Assembly (NCBI RefSeq): GCF_010509575.1
Contig: NZ_CP048437.1
Location: forward strand, 372,001 to 436,000
DNA: 64,000 nt
From: Faecalibacterium duncaniae
GTDB taxonomy: Bacteria > Bacillota > Clostridia > Oscillospirales > Ruminococcaceae
Reading direction: 5' to 3'
A program made the translations under genes and the position numbers. Positions 23,853 to 31,047 of the stretch are shown here, one piece after another; the stretch's first letter is position 1; the number at the start of each line of letters is the position of its first letter. The notes beneath the pieces were generated by a model. It was not told the DNA's origin. It searched no databases and saw only the letters and a list, made by a program, of their open reading frames with translations.

Positions 23853-25622
23853 ATGGCTGGCAAGAAAAATCCGAATCTCGGAGACAAGCTGCGGCAGGAG
23901 CGCGAGGGTGCGGAGAACACCCTTCGCGATTCCAGAAGCAAAACCGCAGATAGCAGTACGGGAGACGGCGGCAAGAAAAAAGCGGAACACCGAAGGCAGA
24001 TTCGTCACGAGGCCGATCTTGCTAAGATGCGCAGTAAGAAGCTGAAATCAGATCAGGAAGTAAAAGCGAAAAAGAATGCAGCAGCTTCCGGGAAAAAAGG
24101 CGGAAAGCCAAAGAAGCCGGGAAATCTTGCGGCAGATGCACTTTCAGCCAAGGCACATCAGAGTGTGCGCAATGCCGACCAGGATAATAATTCTGGTGTG
24201 GAGGCAGCGCATTTTACCGAAGGCTCAGCGGAAGGTGCAGCCCGTGCTGGTTCCCGGTTCCAATATGGTCGAAAGCTGCGGCAGTACAAAAAGCTGGAGC
24301 GGTTGGAGAAAAAGGGAAATAAAGATGCCGTAGATTCCATCTTTGCGGAACGCATGAAGTCTGATCCGCAGGCTGGTTCCAATCTCTTTTCCCGATGGCG
24401 GCAGAAGCAGGCCATCAAAAAAGAGTATGCCGCTGCGAAGGCAGGTGCGGCCGCTGCGGAGAACACAGCATCTGGCACAGCCAAAGCTGCACAGGGTACT
24501 GTCAGTATAACGGAAAAGGCATTTCAGTTTGTGCAGAGCCACTCGCATATCATCATCGGTATCGCAGCCGTGGGACTGCTTGTTTTGGTGATTGCCGGGT
24601 CGGTTTCGTCATGCTCCGTCTTGATCAATGGCGGCGGCAATGTGGTGCTGGGGACTTCCTACACGGCAGAAGATGAAGATTTGAAAGGCGTGGAGACGGA
24701 TTATACCAGGCTGGAAGATAAACTTCGCAAACAAATCGACCGCATTGAAACCGACCATCCGGGCTATGACGAGTATCGCTACAATCTGGCAGAGATTGGT
24801 CACAATCCCTATGAGCTTGCATCTCTGCTGACCGTAGAATTTGAAAACTATACGAGAAGCCAGGTGCAGGCGCGGCTCCAGAGTATTTTTGAAGCGCAGT
24901 ATGAGCTGAAGTTGGAGGAAAAGGTGGAAATCCGGACAAGGAAGGAAACCCGTGTGGGCTATCGCTACAATCCAATCACCGGAACCGGACACACCTACAC
25001 CTATCAGGTGACGGTACAGTATGAGTATAAAATCCTCAATGTAACACGGCTCAATCGGGGCGTTGACTATGTTGCAAGAAATTCCGGCTTTACAGATGAC
25101 CAGCTGCAACGATACGAAGTCACACTGGAGTGCCGGGGCAATCGAGATGACCTGTTTGCAGGCATAGCCTTTGCAACGCCGGATGGCGCGGGTTCCAGCG
25201 GAGAATACCAGGATTACGACATTCCGGGCGAAGCTCTGACGGATGAAAAATTCCGGAAGATGATTACCGAAGCAGAGAAATATCTCGGTTATCCCTATGT
25301 TTGGGGCGGCAGCTCGCCGAGTACCAGTTTTGACTGCTCCGGTTTTGTAAGCTGGGTCATCAACCACTGCGGCAATGGCTGGAATGTAGGCAGGCAGACG
25401 GCCAACGGTCTGATGGGAAAATGCGACATTATCCCGAAGAGTGAGGCAAAGCCCGGAGACCTGATCTTCTTCCAGAAAACCTACAACACCAGTGGCGCAT
25501 CCCATGTGGGCATTTATGTCGGCAACGGGATGATGATCCACTGTGGCTCACCAATTTCCTATGCTTCCATTGAGACGAGCTACTGGCGGCAGCACTACTA
25601 CTGCATGGGAAGAATTCGATAA
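23853..25622 (+). CDS. NlpC/P60 cell-wall peptidase of the transfer system
   Basis: 589 residues. A long basic, low-complexity cytoplasmic N-terminus (1-225) is followed by a membrane segment (about 230-250), an extracellular linker domain, and a C-terminal NlpC/P60 domain with SFDCSGFVSW (Cys near 495), SHVGIYVGNG and IHCG. It opens peptidoglycan for the transfer channel. Many relatives also carry a lytic transglycosylase domain; none was recognised here. Starts four bases after virB4. Confidence 0.87.
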   Translation: MAGKKNPNLGDKLRQEREGAENTLRDSRSKTADSSTGDGGKKKAEHRRQIRHEADLAKMRSKKLKSDQEVKAKKNAAASGKKGGKPKKPGNLAADALSAKAHQSVRNADQDNNSGVEAAHFTEGSAEGAARAGSRFQYGRKLRQYKKLERLEKKGNKDAVDSIFAERMKSDPQAGSNLFSRWRQKQAIKKEYAAAKAGAAAAENTASGTAKAAQGTVSITEKAFQFVQSHSHIIIGIAAVGLLVLVIAGSVSSCSVLINGGGNVVLGTSYTAEDEDLKGVETDYTRLEDKLRKQIDRIETDHPGYDEYRYNLAEIGHNPYELASLLTVEFENYTRSQVQARLQSIFEAQYELKLEEKVEIRTRKETRVGYRYNPITGTGHTYTYQVTVQYEYKILNVTRLNRGVDYVARNSGFTDDQLQRYEVTLECRGNRDDLFAGIAFATPDGAGSSGEYQDYDIPGEALTDEKFRKMITEAEKYLGYPYVWGGSSPSTSFDCSGFVSWVINHCGNGWNVGRQTANGLMGKCDIIPKSEAKPGDLIFFQKTYNTSGASHVGIYVGNGMMIHCGSPISYASIETSYWRQHYYCMGRIR

Positions 25623-25657
25623 AAATAGGGCGTTTATTCGCCCGGAAAGGATACGAT

Positions 25658-25909
25658 ATGAGCTTGAAACTGGAAAAGATTGCTGCGGAGCGCGAGAAAG
25701 CCCGCAGGAAACGCGATGAATGGGAGGAGCGCAGAAAGGAATGGGACAGAAAGTACCACGAGCAGGAAAACAGCGAAATCTGTGAAATGGTACATGCCCA
25801 GAGCCTGACCCCGGAACAGCTGGCAGTCATCATTCAGCTGGCGCAGGCTGCGGTTCCCAACCCGGAGAACCTGAAACTGGATGAGAAAGAAACGGAGGAT
25901 ATGGAATGA
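25658..25909 (+). CDS. DUF4315 protein
   Basis: 83 residues, highly charged helix (KLEKIAAEREKARRKRDEWEERRKEWDRK), then LTPEQLAVIIQLAQ. It matches DUF4315, always found between the NlpC/P60 and DUF4366 genes in CTn-type ICEs. Function unknown. Overlaps the next gene by four bases (ATGA). Confidence 0.8.
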   Translation: MSLKLEKIAAEREKARRKRDEWEERRKEWDRKYHEQENSEICEMVHAQSLTPEQLAVIIQLAQAAVPNPENLKLDEKETEDME

Positions 25910-27069
25910 AAAAGATGATGGCAATGCTGCTTGCCAGCGTGATGGCGGCAGGAACCTTTACGACCACTGCATTTGCCTATACGGGCGATGATGTGCAGAA
26001 GAACACGCCTGTCAGTACCGCTGCACAGGAGACGGATGCAGCAGAAAGCACAAATGCGGGGAAAACGGACAATACCGACAGCATCGAAATCGACCCGGAC
26101 ATGCAGGTTCTGCCGGATGGCTATGAGGTCTCTACGGATGCGGATGGGAACCTGATCGTTACGGTGGGCGGCAAAGAATACAATATCGGCAGCGAAAAGT
26201 CCCAAAAGCAGACTGGTACGGTGGTGCCGGGGATCACCAGTCTGCATTTTCGTTCCGGTCCCGGCATGGATCAGGAGATTATCGGATATCTGCATTCCGG
26301 CGATACGGTGGAGATTGTCGAAAAATGCGGTGACTGGTATAAGGTAAACTTCAACGGCAAAACCGGGTATGCACATGGAAAGTACCTGAATGTCACGGAT
26401 TCTGCAAAAGACAGCAGCATGTTCAGTGAAGATGCGCTGAAGCTGTTTCTGGATCTGATGCAGAGTGGAATGTCATACGAGGATGAGACGAAATCCAGTG
26501 CAGCTTTGACTCCGGAAGGAAATATGACGCTGGTGGACGATATCGGTGAGGAAGAAGATAAATCCAGCCAGCAGTTCATTACGCTGGTGACAAAGGCGGG
26601 CAACACCTTTTATCTGATCATCGACCGCGATAAAGACGGCAACCAGAATGTGCATTTCCTGAACATGGTGGACGAGGCCGATCTGCTTGCGCTGATGGAT
26701 GAAGAGGAAGCTGCCAAGTATCGGGAGAAGGAGCCGGAAGTCACGGAACCTGCGGAAACCGAAAAGCCGCAGGAGACGGAACCGGCACCGGAAGAGCAGA
26801 AAACAGAGAGCGAGCAGAAGAAATCGTCTCCGCTTCCGATGATTATGCTGCTTCTGTTTGTGATCGGTGCAGCCGGTGTCGGCGGTTATCTCTATATCAA
26901 GATGAAGGGCGTAAAGCCTGCGTCCAAGAAAAATCAGCCGGACCCGGATGCGGATTATCACGATGAGGATGAAGATACGCTCCAGCTGCCGGAGGATGAT
27001 GGTGACGAGGACGAAGAAGTGGATGTCAACGAGGATTATGAAGCGGAATCGGACGATGAACCTGTCTGA
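25906..27069 (+). CDS. Secreted SH3 and DUF4366 membrane protein
   Basis: 387 residues. Signal peptide 1-24 (MKKMMAMLLASVMAAGTFTT), an SH3b domain at about 105-165 (SLHFRSGPGMDQEIIGYLHSG, GKTGYAHGKYL), a DUF4366 region at about 200-275 (FITLVTKAGNTFYLIIDRDKDG), a Pro/Glu-rich linker, a membrane segment near 308-328 and a very acidic tail. It probably binds the cell wall around the transfer channel. The SH3b insertion is an addition to the basic DUF4366 plan. Confidence 0.82.
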   Translation: MKKMMAMLLASVMAAGTFTTTAFAYTGDDVQKNTPVSTAAQETDAAESTNAGKTDNTDSIEIDPDMQVLPDGYEVSTDADGNLIVTVGGKEYNIGSEKSQKQTGTVVPGITSLHFRSGPGMDQEIIGYLHSGDTVEIVEKCGDWYKVNFNGKTGYAHGKYLNVTDSAKDSSMFSEDALKLFLDLMQSGMSYEDETKSSAALTPEGNMTLVDDIGEEEDKSSQQFITLVTKAGNTFYLIIDRDKDGNQNVHFLNMVDEADLLALMDEEEAAKYREKEPEVTEPAETEKPQETEPAPEEQKTESEQKKSSPLPMIMLLLFVIGAAGVGGYLYIKMKGVKPASKKNQPDPDADYHDEDEDTLQLPEDDGDEDEEVDVNEDYEAESDDEPV

Positions 27070-27089
27070 TTAACGCAGCGTTGACCGGT

Positions 27090-27156
27090 GGGGCGGCTGA
27101 AAAGCCGTCCCCTTTACATAGCCAAATGGTTGGTGGGTGAACTGTTTTGAGCTATG
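27090..27156 (+). ncRNA. TTACATAG RNA-like module, copy D
   Basis: GGGGCGGC / GCCGTCCCC (27090-27112), then TTTACATAG, with CATAGC (27117-27122) pairing GCTATG (27151-27156). Same GC-hairpin plus ACATAG order as copies B and C, but no GCAGGTGCACATG loop is present. The first hairpin may also terminate the transfer operon. Foreign DNA begins some 50-100 bases later. Confidence 0.5.
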
Positions 27157-27248
27157 AAGCTATGGACTCTGTAGGCGATATCTGATAAAATAGAAAGTAA
27201 GAACAGCTCAACAACTCGGAATTTTACCATTCAGATTTCCGTGCTCTG

Positions 27249-27364
27249 CCACTTTTATGAGCGTTCTTTTCAGTATTTTGCCACTTTCATGAGGGAATAA
27301 TCCGTGCTTCATTACACTTTCATGAGCGAATTTATGCTGTAATATGACATTTTCATGAGGGAAT
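27249..27364 (+). repeat. Four 33-bp imperfect repeats
   Basis: Units built on CACTTTCATGAGSGAAT begin at about 27249, 27281, 27314 and 27347, each with TTYATGAGSG. Multi-unit repeats of this length are seen at ends of IS21- and Tn7-like transposons, where the transposase binds. No matching inverted set and no such transposase were seen on the far side, so it may be one remnant end. The 230 bases that follow (to the glycosyltransferase start) are G-rich and show no gene with a ribosome binding site. Confidence 0.5.
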
Positions 27365-27596
27365 TGGTGCTTCGATGCGACGTGAGGAGGTAGTGGGCGG
27401 AGGCATGGGCGCGATAAAGGCAACGAGTGCGAATGGGTGGACGCGACGTGAGAAGGTGGAGGGTGCGGACGCGTGGGCGCGGAGTGAGCAGGCGGAGGGC
27501 CGAGACATTGGCCCGGGAAAAGTGAGCAGAAATATACGAGTGTCAACGGGAGGGTTTTATGGTACAACTAGAAGTAGTTTTTTGATGGAGGTGCCT

Positions 27597-29093
27597 ATGG
27601 AGCCGAAGGTCAGTATCATCGTGCCGGTGTATAACGCGGAGAAGAGTCTCGCGCGCTGTGTGGACAGTATTCTGAATCAGGAGTTTCGGGATTTCGAGCT
27701 GATCCTCATGGATGATGGAAGTAAGGATCGGTCCGGGGAGATCTGCGACGGATATGCGCGGGCGGATGCGCGCGTGGTGGTCGTGCATAAGGAGAATACG
27801 GGGGTGTCGGATACGCGAAACCAGGCGATCGCGCGGGCGCGGGGTACGTTTCTGCAGTTCGTGGACAGTGATGACTGGCTGACGGCGGATGCGACGAAGC
27901 TGATGGTGCGGGCGGCCGAGGAGACGGGCTGCGACATGGTGATCGCGGATTTCTATCGTGTCGTCGGAGAGATGGTGTCGCAGAAGGGGGATATCGACGC
28001 GGACCAGGTGATCGGGCGTGAAGCGTTCGTTGGCTTCATGATGGAGAACCCGGCGGACTACTACTATGGGGTGCTGTGGAATAAGCTGTACCGGCGCTCG
28101 CTTGTGGAGGCGCACGGGATCCGGATGGATGCGAAGCTCAGCTGGTGCGAGGATTTTCTGTTTAATCTCGAGTATGTGCGCTATGCGACGACGTTCTATG
28201 CGCTGCGGACGCCGGTCTACTATTATGTGAAGACGAAGGGTTCGCTGGTGAATCAGAAGATCAGCTTCGCGCGGACGGTGGAGATGAAACTCGCGATGTT
28301 CGAGTGCTACAACGACTTCTTCAAGCATGTGCTGGATGAGGATGCGTATGAGCGGAAGCGGCTGCAGGTCTATCATTTTCTAGTGGATGCGGCGAAGGAT
28401 GGTTTCGTGTTCCCGGCGACGATTCCGGGGACGCAGAAGCTCGGTGAGGAGCGGAGCCAGGCGCTGCAGGAGGTGATTTCGGAGGATGGGATCATCGTGG
28501 AGAAGTACCGCGACCGGAAGCTGCTCGAGCGCTATCTCGAGTCGGTGGCGCTGAAGTATGATATGACGCTGGCGGAGCTGTCGCTGCTGCTGTATCGGAA
28601 GGACGCGGGAAAGGCGCTCACTCGAGGGGCTGAAGCGCAGATGCCTGCGCGGGAAGATGCCGTGGAGGCGACTGATCGAAAGGATGCCGGAAAGGCGCTG
28701 AGCCGGAAGGATCTCGCGGAGCTGATGCATATGAGCCGCGGGGATCTGCGCGCCGCGCTGCAGAAGCTGGTCTCACGCGGGATGCTCGAAGTGGTCGACG
28801 TGCCGAGGAAACGACGTGAAGCGGCGGAAATAGCCGAGGCGACCGGTCTTTTCGGAAAGCGTGGCGAGGCACAGGATGCAGACGCGAACGGAATGACGAA
28901 GAAAAAACGCGAGCCGCGGAAGATTCGTCTCGAGCTGCTGCCGGCGTCGGATGCGGTGCTGCAGGATATCGCGGCCGCGGAGCGTGACTACGAGCAGGCG
29001 AAGTTCCGGGGATTTACCGAGGACGAGCTCCGGCAGTATACAGCGCTCGAGCGGCGTGTGCAGGAGAACGAAAAGCAGATACTGCAGAAGTGA
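27597..29093 (+). CDS. GT2 glycosyltransferase fused to MarR-like domain
   Basis: 498 residues from ATG 27597 (GGAGG five bases upstream); the frame is open further up but without a better start. Residues 1-230 are a GT-A family 2 transferase (VSIIVPVYNAEKSLARCVDS, LMDDGSKDRSG, and the DxD-type VDSDDW), likely adding sugars to a surface polymer or teichoic acid. Residues about 355-498 look like a MarR winged helix (SRKDLAELMHMSRGDLRAAL, QKLVSRGMLEVVDV, a charged wing, IRLELLPASDAVLQDI and a C-terminal helix). High GC and codon use unlike the ICE show separate origin. Confidence 0.75.
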   Translation: MEPKVSIIVPVYNAEKSLARCVDSILNQEFRDFELILMDDGSKDRSGEICDGYARADARVVVVHKENTGVSDTRNQAIARARGTFLQFVDSDDWLTADATKLMVRAAEETGCDMVIADFYRVVGEMVSQKGDIDADQVIGREAFVGFMMENPADYYYGVLWNKLYRRSLVEAHGIRMDAKLSWCEDFLFNLEYVRYATTFYALRTPVYYYVKTKGSLVNQKISFARTVEMKLAMFECYNDFFKHVLDEDAYERKRLQVYHFLVDAAKDGFVFPATIPGTQKLGEERSQALQEVISEDGIIVEKYRDRKLLERYLESVALKYDMTLAELSLLLYRKDAGKALTRGAEAQMPAREDAVEATDRKDAGKALSRKDLAELMHMSRGDLRAALQKLVSRGMLEVVDVPRKRREAAEIAEATGLFGKRGEAQDADANGMTKKKREPRKIRLELLPASDAVLQDIAAAERDYEQAKFRGFTEDELRQYTALERRVQENEKQILQK

Positions 29094-29264
29094 GGATGGG
29101 CAGACGAACACCATCAGCGATGCCTGGCGATGAGTCAGCGAGGGGCAGAATGCGTTGCGGCGAGGCACAACGCATGCGCGGAGTGATGATGTGGAGGGCC
29201 GAAACATGGGCACAAGCGAGTAGGAGGCGGTGACTAGCCGCCGTCCTCTCACACCACCGTGCGT

Positions 29265-30874
29265 CAGACTGTCTAACAAAACCCTTTTGAGGTGGTAAAA
29301 TCGACAGTCTGATAAACGGATTCTCATATTTTTCTTCATTCTATTGAATAGAGGGCTACTCCAAAAGCTATTTCTGATATCCTGTTTTGTTTTTCTTTGT
29401 AACTATTCAAATTTTTTAATCAATTCCTGTGTCGAGAACAAACTTAATAATCGCTTAAAATTATAAGCGATAAACATGGATGCTGCTTCAGCATCAACAT
29501 TTTCCTTTTTACGCCTAAGAAAGAAACTATACCCCAAAGAGCGTTTGACCGTTCCAAATGGATGTTCTACGATGCATCGTCTCTGTCTATAAACGTTGTT
29601 GTTTTCCAATGTTGATTTATGAACATCAGCAAGGATATTTTCATATTCCCAACGTTGAAGCGTCCTTCCAGTTTTAGATGATGTACAACTATTATGGTAT
29701 TTACACGTAGAACAGGATGTACACTTATATTTTTTATATCTCAATCCATTCTTTGACGTGTTTTCAAAAAATAATAATCGTTCACCTGCTGGGCAAGTGT
29801 ATGTATCATTTTCCGAGTTATAGGTGAATTTTTCTTTACGAAATTCATTGTTCTTTGTACTATTATTGGCTTTTGATTTTTTGATATATACAGTCATACC
29901 ATCATCAATACAGTTTTTAATTTCAGTCGCATTATAATAGCCGGTATCAGCGATGACAGTACATTCCTCGATATCTAAAAGCTTTTTTGCGTTCTTAGCC
30001 ATGACATGAAGCTGATTTTGGTCATTGATATCATTTGTTGTAGATATATCTACGACAAAATGATTTTGTGAATCAACTACAGACTGTACATTGTAACAAA
30101 TATCCAAAGACCCGTTATTTTTCATTCGCCTGGAATCAGGATCGGTAAGACTTTTTTGTTCTAACCCTTTTTCTGAAAGTTCCTTCTTTTGGCACAAGTA
30201 TTCTTCTTTTAGCTTCTGATAGGTTTCCAACTTATCTTTATATTCAGAATCAACAGGAGTTTCTTTTTCGATAGCCATAAGATACGAATTTATTCTCTCA
30301 TCAGCATAAGCAATTTTTTTATCCAAACCGCTTTGGGTGATACAATTGTGCTTGCTGTTTTGCGCACGAATTTTAGTGCCGTCAATTGCCATTAGCTTTC
30401 CATCGATCAATCCCCATCCTTTAAGGATAAGTGTCAATTGCTGCAATGTGTTATGAAACGCTTTTCTATTCTCTTTTACAAAGCCAGCGATAGTTCCATG
30501 ATCTGGTGTTATTGCGTTGATCAACCACATGAGTTCAAGGTTTCGTTTACACTCTATTTCCAGAGCTCTGCTCGATCTGATTTTATTTAAATATCCGTAA
30601 ATGTGCAGTTTCAACAAATCGGAACGACGATATGGAGATTGTCCTCTATTAGTCCCATTGTATTCTGTAAAACCCAGTTCGAGTAAATTTAATGAATTAA
30701 CATAGGCATCAATTGCGCGAACCGAATTATCTTTATCAATTAGATCATCTAACGATGCAGTAATCATTCTGGATTGATTTCTGTCTGTTCCAACAATATA
30801 TGCCATAATTAAGCCCCCAATCTCTATATCTTGTAACTTAATTATATCATGAATACCAATCGTTAGACAGTCTG
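29265..30874 (-). mobile_element. IS1182-like insertion sequence
   Basis: 1610 bp bounded by perfect 13-bp terminal inverted repeats CAGACTGTCTAAC (29265-29277) and GTTAGACAGTCTG (30862-30874), flanked by a 4-bp target duplication GCGT (29261-29264 and 30875-30878). It contains one transposase gene on the minus strand. Target: the domain V region of the intron remnant. Clean repeats and duplication suggest a fairly recent insertion. Confidence 0.92.
29403..30806 (-). CDS. IS1182-family transposase
   Basis: 467 residues. N-terminal DUF772-like region (SLDDLIDKDNSVRAIDAYV, SPYRRSDLLKLHIYGYLN), then a DDE catalytic domain: MAIDGTKIRAQNS carries the first Asp, ECTVIADTGYYN the second, and VEHPFGTVKRSLGY the Glu. 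A Cys-rich insertion (CPAGERLLF, CTSCSTCKYHNSC) lies before the last motif. Intact, so probably active. Confidence 0.9.
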   Translation of the reverse strand: MAYIVGTDRNQSRMITASLDDLIDKDNSVRAIDAYVNSLNLLELGFTEYNGTNRGQSPYRRSDLLKLHIYGYLNKIRSSRALEIECKRNLELMWLINAITPDHGTIAGFVKENRKAFHNTLQQLTLILKGWGLIDGKLMAIDGTKIRAQNSKHNCITQSGLDKKIAYADERINSYLMAIEKETPVDSEYKDKLETYQKLKEEYLCQKKELSEKGLEQKSLTDPDSRRMKNNGSLDICYNVQSVVDSQNHFVVDISTTNDINDQNQLHVMAKNAKKLLDIEECTVIADTGYYNATEIKNCIDDGMTVYIKKSKANNSTKNNEFRKEKFTYNSENDTYTCPAGERLLFFENTSKNGLRYKKYKCTSCSTCKYHNSCTSSKTGRTLQRWEYENILADVHKSTLENNNVYRQRRCIVEHPFGTVKRSLGYSFFLRRKKENVDAEAASMFIAYNFKRLLSLFSTQELIKKFE

Positions 30875-30983
30875 GCGTACCGTTCGGTACACGGCGGTTT
30901 CAACAGTTGACGTGCATAGACTGATAAGCTGTGGCAAGATCATAAAAGCCCCAGTTTGTAGACCTAAAACAGAATACCGTTCC

Positions 30984-31028
30984 TTACATAGCAGTCATGC
31001 GCTTCGGTGCCTGGCTGCTAATTTTTTT
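30984..31028 (+). ncRNA. TTACATAG hairpin, copy E (before topB)
   Basis: TTACATAG (30984-30991) starts a stem TAGCAGTCA...GCGC closed by a cTTCGg tetraloop and ending TGGCTGCTA (31012-31020), followed by seven T. This is a good intrinsic terminator, only 20 bases before the topB start, so attenuation is plausible. The upstream GC-rich hairpin seen in B, C and D is absent, probably because the foreign insertion joins here. Confidence 0.55.
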
Positions 31029-31047
31029 GCGAAAGGAGCAGTATCGA

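Larger units (their letters stand above)
29222..30960 (-). other. Group II intron 3' remnant, split by an IS
   Basis: Read on the minus strand and with the IS removed, the sequence gives ACCGCCGTGTACC-gaac-GGTACGCACGGTGG (domain V-like hairpin, 30875-30899 joined to 29250-29264), then GTGTGAGAGGACGGCGG...CCGCCTCCTACTCG (domain VI-like, down to about 29219). This resembles 3' ends of bacterial group II introns. No reverse transcriptase gene and no 5' part is present, so it is a fragment. The upstream limit (about 30960) is uncertain. Confidence 0.55.

Noticed and set aside
27249..27364. Possible CRISPR array
   Set aside because: Units are imperfect and only 33 bp apart with no unique spacers of regular size; no cas genes nearby.
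27375..27596. N-terminal extension of the glycosyltransferase frame
   Set aside because: The extension is low-complexity and unlike GT2 starts; a good ribosome site precedes ATG 27597.
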